Below, one piece after another: positions 37,549 through 46,692 of a stretch of 64,000 nt of DNA (the stretch's first letter is position 1; each line of letters opens with the position of its first letter). The notes beneath the pieces were generated by a model that was given only the letters and a program-made list of their open reading frames with translations, was not told the origin of the DNA and made no database searches. The DNA comes from Desulfomonile tiedjei DSM 6799. GTDB lineage: Bacteria; Desulfobacterota; Desulfomonilia; Desulfomonilales; Desulfomonilaceae. A program made the position numbers and the translations under genes. Location: the NCBI RefSeq assembly GCF_000266945.1, contig NC_018025.1, forward strand, positions 2,356,001 through 2,420,000. Reading direction: 5' to 3'.

Positions 37549-38283
37549 CTACTCTGCTTCAGCGTGCATTCCCGACTCGAAAGGAGTTGATTCCCCGGCC
37601 GATTGTTCGAAACCGATTCCAGGACCAAACTCATCCCTGCCTTCCATAGCTTTCCCCATCATTGGGCAACTCATGCCGCGCATTCCTCCCATTCCATGAT
37701 GTCCGCGGCCTCCCATCATTCCACCGTCCATGTCTCCCATCATGCCGTGCATGCCTCCCATCATACCATGACCTCGGTGCATTCCTTTGCCCATGCCCAT
37801 CATGCCTCCGTGCTCGGCGAACCTCTTTTCGTGTTTTTCCCTCTGTTCAGGCGTGAGTACGGAGAGTACACTCTGTTTAAAGTGTCTTCGCACTTTTCTC
37901 ATCTCGTCCCTGAGGTCCATAATTTCGTTTCGTTTCTTGTCTATAGCTGCGTAATCCGGCTTGTCGGCAAACCGGAGTTCCATAAGCTCGATTCTCCGCT
38001 TTCCGATCTCGGATCTCAAGCCTTCCATTTTTTTTGCTGTTTCCAGCCTCGCTTGCTTGATCTTGTTGCGTTGCTCCGGAGACAATTCGTCCCACAACCG
38101 GGTTTTCTTTTCTCCACTTTTCGTGTCATGGCGAGTCTGATCTTGACCCATCTCGTGCGATTTTCCCTTTTCCTGGGGTGTCACGGCTGGTTTGGCCGGC
38201 ATTGACTGTTGGGCATAGACCGCGGGGGTGATCAGTGCGAAAGCCAGCACCAGCGTAAACATGAGCATGAATATAGTCTTCAT
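37549..38283 (-). CDS. CpxP/Spy-like periplasmic protein with Met/His-rich tail
   Basis: A 244-residue exported protein. The signal peptide (MKTIFMLMFTLVLAFALITP, cleaved after VYA) has GGAGAG before the ATG at 38283. A helical core shows the LTXXQ-type repeats (LWDELSPEQRNKIKQARLET and VLTPEQREKHEKRF) of the Spy/CpxP/ZraP group, periplasmic chaperones and metal sensors. The C-terminal 80 residues are Met-, His- and Gly-rich (GMMGMGKGMHRGHGMMGG, GGRGHHGMGGMRGMSCPMMG), suited to bind copper(I), silver or zinc. No metal efflux genes are adjacent. Confidence 0.85.
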   Translation of the reverse strand: MKTIFMLMFTLVLAFALITPAVYAQQSMPAKPAVTPQEKGKSHEMGQDQTRHDTKSGEKKTRLWDELSPEQRNKIKQARLETAKKMEGLRSEIGKRRIELMELRFADKPDYAAIDKKRNEIMDLRDEMRKVRRHFKQSVLSVLTPEQREKHEKRFAEHGGMMGMGKGMHRGHGMMGGMHGMMGDMDGGMMGGRGHHGMGGMRGMSCPMMGKAMEGRDEFGPGIGFEQSAGESTPFESGMHAEAE

Positions 38284-38371
38284 GATTCTCTCCTTCCTTT
38301 TGGTATGATCTGACAAAAGAATAATAGAATCGTTTCACGAAGAGGTTTTTGAGTCTGGTTCGGAGTATTAA

Positions 38372-38496
38372 TACCATTTCGCATGAGATAGCGAAGGCTG
38401 GCGGTGTCCTGAGCGGAGTGATTAGACGGCTTTGCGTCGTCCGGAGCGAGGGATACCTCCAGCCTCCCAGATTATGAAAAGAAGAAAGAATCGGTA
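38372..38496. repeat. TACC-ended dispersed repeat, uninterrupted copy
   Basis: A 125-bp element starting TACCATTTCGCATGAGATAG and ending GAAAGAATCGGTA. The centre reads GGTGTCCTGAGCGGAGTGATTA then GACGGCTTTGCGTCGTCC, then GATACCTCCAGCC. It is the empty version of the sequence interrupted by a MITE at 57394-57684. Confidence 0.7.
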
Positions 38497-38548
38497 AAAG
38501 ATGAGCTTCCCCGATGCCCCCGAATCAGTCACGGCACGGCGGGCGAAT

Positions 38549-38941
38549 TTATCTCATGGAAAGCACGGGACACGGTGCATTGAGAATCACATGGCGAGCA
38601 TTGGATCCGAAGATGATTTTGCCCACGGCTGACACTTTCTTTACTCCGACCACTATCTGATCGATGTTCTTTTCTTTCGCGAATTGCACCAGATCCTCTC
38701 CGGGAGTGAGTCCGCGGATGAGAAGGTGAGTCTCCACTTCAATGCCGCTGTCGATGAAGTCTTTCTTTGCGAACTCCAGACCCTCTTCAGCTTCCGCTAT
38801 TTCTTCAGGATTGGTCTGATTTTCACCGAAAAGAGAGGTCACAAGATACACTTTCGCGCCGAAAGCCAGAGCATGTTTCTTGGCTAATTCCAGTGCCCCC
38901 TTGGACTGATTGGATCCGTCATACCCCACGAGGATTCTCAT
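38549..38941 (-). CDS. Universal stress protein, UspA family
   Basis: A 130-residue Usp. MRILVGYDGSNQSKGALELA opens the fold and GVKKVSAVGKIIFGSNARHV supplies the nucleotide-binding loop (G-2x-.-9x-G-S), though the first glycines are partly replaced, so ATP binding is less sure than for the copy at 6802. The ATG at 38941 follows AGGGGTGAG; a GTG 9 nt upstream is possible. It precedes no obvious partner; the liv cluster begins 40 bp upstream on the same strand. Confidence 0.9.
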   Translation of the reverse strand: MRILVGYDGSNQSKGALELAKKHALAFGAKVYLVTSLFGENQTNPEEIAEAEEGLEFAKKDFIDSGIEVETHLLIRGLTPGEDLVQFAKEKNIDQIVVGVKKVSAVGKIIFGSNARHVILNAPCPVLSMR

Positions 38942-38982
38942 TGTACTCACCCCTGAACTGACTAAAGAAAAAAACGATTACA

Positions 38983-39681
38983 TTATACCGCGAGATACCG
39001 CTTTACAACATCTTCATCGGACCAAATTGCTTCCATGGTTCCTTCGTGAACGACGGTCCCTTTTTCCAGAATATAGCCGTATTCACAGACCTGTCTACAG
39101 AACTTGAGATTCTGATCCGCCAGGAGAAGAGTCAACCCCCGTTTGCGTATCTCACCGATCGTCTCTATGAGCTTACGTATAACGAGTGGAGCGAGCCCTT
39201 CAGAAGGTTCGTCGAGCAGGACGAGGCTGGGATTCATCATCAAAGCACGTCCCAGACTTAACATCTTCTTTTCGCCACCGGAAAAACTCAAGCCCTTCTG
39301 ATTTCTCCGATCTGCAAGCACCGGAAACAGCTCCTCGACTTTCTGGCGCGTCCAATATCCCGATCGCTTACACACACGATGGGCAAGCTCCAGATTTTCT
39401 TCACAGGTAAGGTCCACGAAAATACGCAAATCGTCCGGCATATAGCTGATTCCGCTTCTGGCAATATCATACGGAGCCAGACCGCGGATCTGTTTGCCTT
39501 CAAAGGTGATAGATCCGGTTCGCGGAGGCGTCAACCCCATGATTGAACGAAGAGTGGTTGTCTTTCCTGCTCCGTTCCGACCCAGCAAAGCCACAGATTG
39601 TCCTGATTGCACACTAAGAGAAACACTCTGCAGCACGTGGGAAGAATCGTAGTAGGTGTTGATTTTTTCCACCTCGAGCAT
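38983..39681 (-). CDS. livF: LIV-type ABC transporter ATPase LivF (system 1)
   Basis: A 232-residue ABC ATPase of the high-affinity branched-chain amino acid (HAAT) family: Walker A GRNGAGKTTT, signature FSGGEKKML, Walker B LVLLDEPSEGLAP, H-loop region replaced by ADQNLKF as usual for LivF. It energises uptake with LivG, LivM and LivH encoded directly upstream, and starts right after the livG stop. It is the last gene of system 1. Confidence 0.93.
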   Translation of the reverse strand: MLEVEKINTYYDSSHVLQSVSLSVQSGQSVALLGRNGAGKTTTLRSIMGLTPPRTGSITFEGKQIRGLAPYDIARSGISYMPDDLRIFVDLTCEENLELAHRVCKRSGYWTRQKVEELFPVLADRRNQKGLSFSGGEKKMLSLGRALMMNPSLVLLDEPSEGLAPLVIRKLIETIGEIRKRGLTLLLADQNLKFCRQVCEYGYILEKGTVVHEGTMEAIWSDEDVVKRYLAV

Positions 39682-40440
39682 TTAAGCAACCTCCTCACCG
39701 AGATAGACCTCACGAACCTTGGGATTCGATTTCACCTGTTCGGGTGTGCCGTCTCCGATGATATTACCGCGATACAGAACGATTACCCGTTCAGAAAGTG
39801 AGAACACCACATCCATATCGTGTTCGACGATTACAAACGTTACTTCTCCTTCTGCGGAGAGATCCCGGATATTTTGCAGGATTCTCGTCCGTTCCACGGG
39901 GTTCATTCCTGCAGTCGGTTCATCCAAAAACAGGAGTTTCGGTTTTGCTGCCAAAGCTATCCCGACTTCGAGCAGTCTGCGGTCACCGTGAGAAAGAGCG
40001 CTTGCTGAAACATGGCTATGATCCAGGAGACCTATGCGATCCAGTATCTTGTCAACCGCCTGTTTCACTTCCAAATCTTTTTTCACCGAACAAAGGAAGC
40101 TTGTGGCCTTTTGTTTTAATGCGATAACCGGAATCGCAATATTTTCGAATAGTGAAAGGTGGCCGAACACATTGGCTACCTGGAACGAGCGACAAAGCCC
40201 TTGGCGAACACGACGGTCTATAGGATATCGGGTAATATCTTGTCCCTGGAAGAGAATTTCTCCGGAATCGGGAGGAATACTTCCGCTGAGAATATTTATC
40301 AAGGTGGATTTTCCGGCACCGTTCGGTCCGATAATGGACGTGAGCGTCCCGTCTGCAAGCGAGAAACTCAGATTCCTGGCTGTGACGACATTACCGAAAG
40401 CCTTATTGAGATCGCGTACTTCGAGCAGAGCGGCATTCAT
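39682..40440 (-). CDS. livG: LIV-type ABC transporter ATPase LivG (system 1)
   Basis: A 252-residue ABC ATPase: Walker A GPNGAGKSTLIN, Walker B LLFLDEPTAGMNPVE and the H-loop VIVEHDMDVVFSLSERV. The signature region reads SALSHGDRRLLEVGIAL, the LivG variant. The TAA stop is followed immediately by the livF ATG. It pairs with LivF to drive the LivMH channel. Confidence 0.93.
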   Translation of the reverse strand: MNAALLEVRDLNKAFGNVVTARNLSFSLADGTLTSIIGPNGAGKSTLINILSGSIPPDSGEILFQGQDITRYPIDRRVRQGLCRSFQVANVFGHLSLFENIAIPVIALKQKATSFLCSVKKDLEVKQAVDKILDRIGLLDHSHVSASALSHGDRRLLEVGIALAAKPKLLFLDEPTAGMNPVERTRILQNIRDLSAEGEVTFVIVEHDMDVVFSLSERVIVLYRGNIIGDGTPEQVKSNPKVREVYLGEEVA

Positions 40441-40485
40441 ATCAGGGTTTCCTCACATATCTGTGGTAAGTTGTCAGTCCTCTTT

Positions 40486-41439
40486 TTAACGTGAAAACCT
40501 TTTGAGAAACTGGCTTGTGGAGCCCACAATTCCGCCTCGGAATCCCAAAATGATGGCGAGCAGAATGAGTCCGAACCAGAGCATCCAATTATGGGTGAAT
40601 CGTTCGATAAATTCTCGCAACACTACGAACAGAATACTTCCCACAAAAGGACCGCTGAACGTTTGCAGGCCTCCCATGAGACTTACGAGCACCGGGTCGG
40701 CCGAGTGACTCCAGTGGGCCGAAAACGGAGTCACATTGCTTTGCAAGAGCAGACCCAAAGCTCCGGCCAATCCGGCAAAAGCACCGGAAACCACAAAAGC
40801 CGCCAGCCTGTAGCGTCTCACTCCCAGCCCGGCAAATTCCGTTCGAATGTGATTTTCCCTGATTCCCGCGAGCACCAGGCCGAAGGGAGATTGATAAATG
40901 CGGTAAATAATCAGACTGCTCAATGCAAAGAAGAACAACACGAGAAAGTAAAATTGAGAATCTTTCATGATCGGTATCTTGAAAAAACCGAGCGATATGG
41001 ACCCGCGAACGATTCCGGAAAGTCCGTCATCACCGCCGGTTATGTCCCTGAGATTCCACATCAACGAGAAAACCATCATACCGAAGGCAAGCGTCAGCAT
41101 GGAGAAATAGATCTCCGTGTGGCGAACACAAAAGAATCCGATTATCAACGCCAAGAATGCGGCAGCGACAACGCCCGCCATTATGCCCAAAAGCGGATGC
41201 GAGCTGCTGATGTGCATAGACCATAGAGCGGCTCCATAAGCACCTGTGGCAAAAAACGCCGCATGTCCGAAGGACAATAACCCCGTCCTTCCGAAAAGAA
41301 TGTTATAGCCCATGGCGAATATGGATAGAATCATTACTCGCATAGTGAGATACAAGATGAATCGGCTCGAGAACAATCCGATGCCCAGGAGTATTGCTAG
41401 AACTAGAGTGGCGATCACGTACTTGCTGTAACGGTTCAT
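40486..41439 (-). CDS. livM: LIV-type ABC transporter permease LivM (system 1)
   Basis: A 317-residue inner-membrane permease with about nine helices and the LivM motifs GYNILFGRTGLLSFGHAAFF and GGDDGLSGIVRG. Its start overlaps the livH stop by 4 nt (ATGA). It forms the membrane channel with LivH. A 45-bp gap separates it from livG. Confidence 0.92.
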   Translation of the reverse strand: MNRYSKYVIATLVLAILLGIGLFSSRFILYLTMRVMILSIFAMGYNILFGRTGLLSFGHAAFFATGAYGAALWSMHISSSHPLLGIMAGVVAAAFLALIIGFFCVRHTEIYFSMLTLAFGMMVFSLMWNLRDITGGDDGLSGIVRGSISLGFFKIPIMKDSQFYFLVLFFFALSSLIIYRIYQSPFGLVLAGIRENHIRTEFAGLGVRRYRLAAFVVSGAFAGLAGALGLLLQSNVTPFSAHWSHSADPVLVSLMGGLQTFSGPFVGSILFVVLREFIERFTHNWMLWFGLILLAIILGFRGGIVGSTSQFLKRFSR

Positions 41440-42308
41440 CGGTCGACCCCCGCGAAAAATCCCTGAGGCCGCCAGAGCAGCACGACACCCATAAGGATGA
41501 ATGTGAGAAACATGTCCAGCGCAGGAACGTATCGGGTGCCGAAGGAATTCAGGAGACCGATGAAGAGTGCTCCGAGAAAAGCCCCTTGCAGGCTGCCTAA
41601 TCCTCCGATGACCACCACGACGAAAGCATTGATGATGACAGCTTCACCCATACCTGTCGTGAGAAGTCCCACGTACGGGACGGCAAGCGCTCCTCCAACT
41701 GCAGAAAGCCATGCTCCGAACACGAACACCGCAGTATACAGAGCAGGGACTCGCACTCCTATGGCCGCAGCCATTTCACGATCTGCAGCCGCTGCACGAA
41801 TCAGGCGACCCCACCAGCTTTTTTCCAGAAAAGCCCAAAGACCGATTGCCACCAGTGGTCCGACTACCATGATGAAGAGGTTATATACAGGAAAATTGCG
41901 TCCTGCGATCTGAATCGAACCGGAAAGTCCCGGAACAGTGGGGGACCCGATTGATCCCGCACCCCAGATCATCTTCACCAACTCGTCGAATATGAGCACC
42001 ATGGCAAAGGTGAGAAGAAGCTGATAGGGAAGTTCCAGATCATATACCTGGCGCAGCAGAAAACGTTCCATGAGGAAACCCACCACACATACTACCAGCG
42101 GACCGACTATAACACCCAACCAGAAATCGACTCCAATGTATCGGAGAACTGTGTAGCAAAGGTATGCCCCTAACATGTAGAAGCTTCCGTGCGCAAAATT
42201 CAGCACCCGCAACACTCCGAAGATGAGGGTCAATCCGCTGGCCACCAGCCAAATAAACATTCCCGCGGAAATTCCTGTAAGGCTCACATGAATGAGGGAT
42301 TCCAACAT
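41436..42308 (-). CDS. livH: LIV-type ABC transporter permease LivH (system 1)
   Basis: A 290-residue permease with LivH motifs LVASGLTLIFGVLRVLNFAHGSFYMLG (split here: ASGLTLIFGV and NFAHGSFYMLGAY) and VIGGLGSLQGAFLGA. The ATG at 42308 follows a GGAGAG site; the reading frame stays open further upstream but that part (SAFSCKIKLLFGT) is unlike the family. A poly-C/poly-G palindrome lies between it and the binding-protein gene. Confidence 0.92.
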   Translation of the reverse strand: MLESLIHVSLTGISAGMFIWLVASGLTLIFGVLRVLNFAHGSFYMLGAYLCYTVLRYIGVDFWLGVIVGPLVVCVVGFLMERFLLRQVYDLELPYQLLLTFAMVLIFDELVKMIWGAGSIGSPTVPGLSGSIQIAGRNFPVYNLFIMVVGPLVAIGLWAFLEKSWWGRLIRAAAADREMAAAIGVRVPALYTAVFVFGAWLSAVGGALAVPYVGLLTTGMGEAVIINAFVVVVIGGLGSLQGAFLGALFIGLLNSFGTRYVPALDMFLTFILMGVVLLWRPQGFFAGVDR

Positions 42309-42459
42309 CGAAACCACTCTCCGATCTGTACCGAATAATAACTTAATTTTGCAGGAGAAAGCCGAGCTTACTCCTGCATTCACGGTTGGTATCGCACTGT
42401 TCTTTCTAGCGCCATCGAACTCGTAAGCATACAGTGTTGCCAAAAGTTTTGTCCGATTC

Positions 42460-42546
42460 AAATCCCCCCAGCCCCCCTTTACGAAAGGGGGGTAAGAGGC
42501 AACAACTTAATCCCCCCTTATTTAAAGGGGGGATAGGGGGGATTTT
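42460..42546. repeat. Double poly-C/poly-G palindrome inside liv operon 1
   Basis: AATCCCCCCAGCCCCCCTTT, ACG, AAAGGGGGGTAAGAG, then TTAATCCCCCCTTATTTAAA and GGGGGGATAGGGGGGATTT make two adjacent hairpins and a longer outer pairing. It is close in sequence to the core of the element at 28536-28625. Placed between the binding-protein gene and livH it could stabilise the upstream transcript or attenuate permease expression. Confidence 0.65.
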
Positions 42547-42624
42547 CCCTATGTATCTGTGAATGGACACTATTAGAAGTCCTCGAAAAAGACTCGGGAA
42601 CAAACTTTTCATACAGTTTGGTCA

Positions 42625-43914
42625 TCACGACTTGAACGGAGGATGCGTACCCTCACCCTCGAAGGGCGGACGATTGAAGCACTCCTTCGCCGGGATCACA
42701 ATCTGCTTACCCATTATCTTGAAAGGATAGTTGGGATTGCTTGCCGTCAGACCCCACGGGACTTCGTACATTGCCTGATGATCTTCTTTCCTGAACACTC
42801 GTTTTCCTGCAGGACTGTCGAGTTCCATGCCTTCCATGGCCTTGATAAGTTGCCCGGTTTCCTTGGAGCCGGCAGCTTCGATGGCTTTCTTGAACGCATA
42901 CATGGTGGAATATGCCGTTTCAGAGACATATGCAGGATAGTGATTCCAGCGTTTGCGGAAATTGGCCACCCACTCTTTGTTTTGCGGCGAATCCGGATAC
43001 AGGAAGAAATAGCGTCCCGAGATCCAGATATTGTCAGGCATTTCCGGACCGAGTCCCTCCAGGACATCCATTGCCGCTCCTACAGGAAGAAGGATGTGTT
43101 TGACTTTGTCGAACAGGCCTGCCTGTTGCGCCTGTTTCATCATGGTAATAAGCTCGCCGGCCCAGACAACGGAGTACAATCCTTCGGGTTTGGCGTCCAT
43201 TATCGTGTTGATGTGAGGTCTGAAGTCGGTCGTTCCGAACGGAGCCCAGGAATCCGCCACAAACTTGACGCCCGGTTTCAGTTTTCCCAGGGTGTCCTGA
43301 AACATCTTCCATGTGGTGAATCCATATTCATACTTGGGATTGATGGTTGCCCAGCTCATTGCAGGAAGATCTTTTGCAATGAATGCCGCGGCATTACCAT
43401 CCTGATAGGTGGGAGTGCAAATACGGAATACCTGTTTGATGCCTTTTTTGAATACTTCATCCTCGGTGAGCTTCTCCGTGGCGGCATGGGTCACCATGAG
43501 AATGCGGTCGAGCTGCCCGACTGCGGGTGCAACAGCGAGAGCCTGTCCTGATGAATCCACTCCAGCGAGCAGATCTGCTTCCCAGCTATCCACGAAATAG
43601 CGAACATTCTGGAGTGCCGTGGGAGCAGCCAGGGTCGAATCACGGATTTCGATTTCCAACTTGTTCCCGGCAATCCCGCCCGCTGCATTTATTTCTTCCA
43701 TGGCCATGAGTGCGCCCATTTTGTGAAACTCGCCATAACCGGCCAGGGTTCCGGAAAGAACCGCCTGGTACCCGACTTTTATGGGGCCTTTGATTTTCGG
43801 GGTTGCAGCCCAAAGCCCGACCGGTTTCATGACGCCCGACCCGAGAGCAGATGCAGCCGCAGTGAGCAATCCCATCTTCATGAAGTCCCGTCGCTTGATT
43901 CCAGGTTTGTCCAT
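42625..43914 (-). CDS. LIV-type substrate-binding protein, Tat-exported (system 1)
   Basis: A 429-residue periplasmic binding protein of the LivJ/peripla_BP_6 type: KVGYQAVLSGTLAGYGEFHK, AMEEINAAGGIAGNKLEIEI, DLLAGVDSSGQALAVAPAVG. Its signal carries a twin-arginine motif (KRRDFMKMGLL), unusual since most such proteins use Sec. AGGAGG lies 7 nt before the ATG at 43914. It is first in transcription order of system 1. The ligand may be an amino acid or an aromatic or aliphatic acid; neighbours favour an organic acid. Confidence 0.92.
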   Translation of the reverse strand: MDKPGIKRRDFMKMGLLTAAASALGSGVMKPVGLWAATPKIKGPIKVGYQAVLSGTLAGYGEFHKMGALMAMEEINAAGGIAGNKLEIEIRDSTLAAPTALQNVRYFVDSWEADLLAGVDSSGQALAVAPAVGQLDRILMVTHAATEKLTEDEVFKKGIKQVFRICTPTYQDGNAAAFIAKDLPAMSWATINPKYEYGFTTWKMFQDTLGKLKPGVKFVADSWAPFGTTDFRPHINTIMDAKPEGLYSVVWAGELITMMKQAQQAGLFDKVKHILLPVGAAMDVLEGLGPEMPDNIWISGRYFFLYPDSPQNKEWVANFRKRWNHYPAYVSETAYSTMYAFKKAIEAAGSKETGQLIKAMEGMELDSPAGKRVFRKEDHQAMYEVPWGLTASNPNYPFKIMGKQIVIPAKECFNRPPFEGEGTHPPFKS

Positions 43915-44021
43915 TTCATCCTCCTTGTTCCGGCCGTAATGTAAATGCATCGTCTTCTCGCAGGAGAAGCGGCTTGTTGCCTGCATTGGAGAATCGGAAA
44001 CCGAGTCGTGTGAAGGGCCAG

Positions 44022-44792
44022 CTACCAGGCAGTCCAGCCTCCATCTATGAAGATCGTCTGCCCCGTCACGAAATCGGAAGCTTTTGATGCAAGAAAAACG
44101 ACTACCCCGGCAAGTTCGTCGGGTTGTCCCCAGCGTCCCATCGGTGTACGTTCGACAATGAAGTTGTAGCGCTCCGGATCGTTTCTCAATTGCGCCACCA
44201 GAGGAGTTTCAAAATAAGTCGGGCCGATGGCATTGACCTGCAGTCCCTGCTTTGCCCACTCCAAAGCCATCACCTTGGTCATCTGAATCACACCTCCCTT
44301 GCTGGAAGCGTACGCCACCTGCATGGGAAGAGCGACAGTCCCGAGAATAGATGCCATGTTGATGATTTTGCCACTGCCCCGGGAAAGCATGTGAGGCACC
44401 ACACTCTGGGCCATGAGAAGATAACCCTTCAGGTTGGTATCGACTACCAGATCCCATTCATCCGGAGAAAGTTCCAGCACGGGTTTTCTCACGTTGACAC
44501 CGGCGTTGTTCACCAGAATATCTACGCGACCGAAGACGTTTAAGGTCTGTTCGATAGCTTCATCAATGTTAGTCTTATTCAACACGTCCACGCTGAAGAA
44601 TTCCGCTTTCCTGCCCAGACTCTCTATTTCGGACTTCACGGATTTGAGGCCGTCCACATCGCGGGCAAAAAGAGCAATATCTGCACCAGCTCGCGCTAAG
44701 GCCAGAGCCATGGATTTTCCCAGACCCTTTGACGCCCCGGTGACAAGCGCCACCCGGCCGCTGATGTCAAAGAGTTCCTGATTCGTCATCAT
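44022..44792 (-). CDS. SDR-family oxidoreductase
   Basis: A 256-residue classical short-chain dehydrogenase: TGASKGLG cofactor loop, NNAGVN, catalytic Ser in NMASILG and YASSK (Tyr-x3-Lys), ending with TGQTIFIDGGWTAW. The Lys/Arg pattern after beta-2 (FARDVDGLKSV) suggests NADP or NAD equally. GGAGG precedes the ATG at 44792. It lies 13 bp after the iron alcohol dehydrogenase gene, so both probably act on the same imported compound. Confidence 0.92.
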   Translation of the reverse strand: MMTNQELFDISGRVALVTGASKGLGKSMALALARAGADIALFARDVDGLKSVKSEIESLGRKAEFFSVDVLNKTNIDEAIEQTLNVFGRVDILVNNAGVNVRKPVLELSPDEWDLVVDTNLKGYLLMAQSVVPHMLSRGSGKIINMASILGTVALPMQVAYASSKGGVIQMTKVMALEWAKQGLQVNAIGPTYFETPLVAQLRNDPERYNFIVERTPMGRWGQPDELAGVVVFLASKASDFVTGQTIFIDGGWTAW

Positions 44793-44805
44793 CTCATTCC
44801 TCCGC

Positions 44806-45963
44806 TTAGAGCACTTTTCGGTATATTTCTTCTGCATCTTTGAGCGTCAGTTCACGGGGATTGTTGGCCAGCAAACGAGTGACCTTCATCACCCCTTGAG
44901 CGAGTCCCGGGATATCCTTGTCCTGAATTCCGTATTCACTGAGCCGGGAAGGGACCTTCAGGTCCTCAGCCAGTGTCTTGAGAAAATCAACCGACTTCAT
45001 AGCCGCATCGCGATTGCTCAAACCGGTTGTGTTTTCACCGAAGAGTTCGGCCATACGTGCAAATTTAGGCAGGTTACCCAGCATATTGAATTCCATGACA
45101 GGAGCAAGCATCATGCTGTTAGCGACACCATGAGGTATATGGAATTCAGCGCCTATGGGATAGGCAAAAGCATGAACAGCGGTAACTCCTGCATTGGCAA
45201 AAGCAATGCCTGCCAAGAGGCTGCCTTCAAGCATCCTGGATCTCGCTTCTACATCCGCTCCATTGGCAAATGCTGTGCGAATACTCCTGGCGATCAACCG
45301 CATTGCTTCCATTGCCAGCATGTCCGTCAACCACATAGCATTCCTGGAGGTGTATGCCTCCACCGCATGAATAAGTGCATCCATCCCGGTTGCAGCCGTA
45401 ACAGCGGCAGGAAGACCAAGCGTAAGTTCCGGGTCCAGAATTGCTACGTCGGGCAAAAGGTACGGGCTGACAATACCTTTTTTCAGCTTCTCGCCTTCGT
45501 CTGAGAGGATCGCAATGGGAGTCACTTCGCTTCCCGTACCTGCTGTAGTCGGAACCAGGATTATCGGCAGTCCTTTCCGGGGAACGAGATCGATCCCGAA
45601 ATAGGAGTTGACCGGGTCAGAACTGGTGGTCAGAATCGATGCCACTTTTGCTATATCCAGAGAAGATCCTCCGCCTATGCCTACGATGAAATCAGCCTGA
45701 CTGCTCTTGACCCGATCCGCTGCTTGTACAGCGATCTCATAGCGAGGATCGGCTTCAACGCCGTCGAAAGAAACCACCGAGAGTCCGGCTGATTCGAGCG
45801 CCTGAATTGCCTTCTCAGCGATCCCGCATTGTACGATGCCGCGATCGGTGATCATCATGACTTTGGTCGCACCAATTCGTTTCGCTTCATCTCCCAATCG
45901 CTGTAACGATCCGGGGCCCATAACAATACGCGGGGTGGTCTGGAACATTCTGACAAGGCTCAT
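44806..45963 (-). CDS. Iron-containing alcohol dehydrogenase
   Basis: A 385-residue type III alcohol dehydrogenase. It shows FIVGIGGGSSLDIAKVAS for nucleotide binding, TTAGTGSEVTPIAI, and metal ligands in GMDALIHAVEAYTS and VHAFAYPIGAEFHIPHG. Family members include 4-hydroxybutyrate dehydrogenase, 1,3-propanediol and lactaldehyde dehydrogenases. Given the 4-hydroxybutyryl-CoA dehydratase upstream, oxidation of 4-hydroxybutyrate to succinic semialdehyde is an attractive guess, not a demonstrated one. Confidence 0.92.
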   Translation of the reverse strand: MSLVRMFQTTPRIVMGPGSLQRLGDEAKRIGATKVMMITDRGIVQCGIAEKAIQALESAGLSVVSFDGVEADPRYEIAVQAADRVKSSQADFIVGIGGGSSLDIAKVASILTTSSDPVNSYFGIDLVPRKGLPIILVPTTAGTGSEVTPIAILSDEGEKLKKGIVSPYLLPDVAILDPELTLGLPAAVTAATGMDALIHAVEAYTSRNAMWLTDMLAMEAMRLIARSIRTAFANGADVEARSRMLEGSLLAGIAFANAGVTAVHAFAYPIGAEFHIPHGVANSMMLAPVMEFNMLGNLPKFARMAELFGENTTGLSNRDAAMKSVDFLKTLAEDLKVPSRLSEYGIQDKDIPGLAQGVMKVTRLLANNPRELTLKDAEEIYRKVL

Positions 45964-45987
45964 ACGTATGGCTCCTTTTTAATATTT

Positions 45988-46692
45988 CTAAACGGCGAGA
46001 TACTTCTTCTGAACCGATTCTTCCCTCTTGAATTCTTCCATGGTACCGGTGAACACGACATGTCCCTTGTCGATGACCACCGCGCGATCCGAAACGCTCG
46101 TTGCAAACCTGATATTCTGTTCCGAAAGCAGAATGGTGATACCGGCTTTTTTGAGATTCAGCACGAGATCTTTCAGGACCGCCACCACAACCGGGGCCAG
46201 ACCTTCGGTAGGTTCATCGAGCAGCAGCACATCGGGATTGCTTATGAGGGCTCGAGCAATGGTCAGGAGCTGCTGTTCGCCACCCGAGAGAGTTCCTCCG
46301 AGTCGGTCCATCAAGTGAACGAGAAGCGGGAACTGTTCAAGGACGGTTTCCTCGTTCCAAATCCCTGAGCGCCCGGGGATTCGCCCTAGTCCCAGATTCT
46401 CCCGAACAGTGAACGGCCCGAGAATACGGCGGTCTTCCGGAACAAAGCCAATACCCAGGCGTGCTCGCTTGTACGCGGGCAAACGGGAGCAATCCTTCCC
46501 CTTTATCATTACTTTGCCGAGTTTCACGGGTGTGAGTCCGATGAGTGACCTGAATGTGGTGGTTTTTCCGGCGCCGTTTCGCCCCATGAGACAAACAGTC
46601 TCTCCGGATGATACTGCAAGGCTCACATCGAAAAGAATGTGGCTGCGTCCGTAAAACGTGTTCAGTCCTGCTGCTTCGAGAATGTAGCTCAT
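45988..46692 (-). CDS. livF: LIV-type ABC transporter ATPase LivF (system 2)
   Basis: A 234-residue ABC ATPase: Walker A GRNGAGKTTT, signature LSGGEQQLL, Walker B VLLLDEPTEGLAP and LSEQNIRFATSVSDRA. Start overlaps the livG stop (ATGA). It ends 24 bp before the iron alcohol dehydrogenase gene, which continues in the same direction, so transporter and enzymes may share a transcript. Confidence 0.93.
   Translation of the reverse strand: MSYILEAAGLNTFYGRSHILFDVSLAVSSGETVCLMGRNGAGKTTTFRSLIGLTPVKLGKVMIKGKDCSRLPAYKRARLGIGFVPEDRRILGPFTVRENLGLGRIPGRSGIWNEETVLEQFPLLVHLMDRLGGTLSGGEQQLLTIARALISNPDVLLLDEPTEGLAPVVVAVLKDLVLNLKKAGITILLSEQNIRFATSVSDRAVVIDKGHVVFTGTMEEFKREESVQKKYLAV

Noticed and set aside
42643-43551. 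A 302-residue + strand frame opposite the LIV binding protein
   Set aside because: The minus strand encodes a full-length binding protein with Tat signal and AGGAGG; the opposite frame has no recognisable domain.
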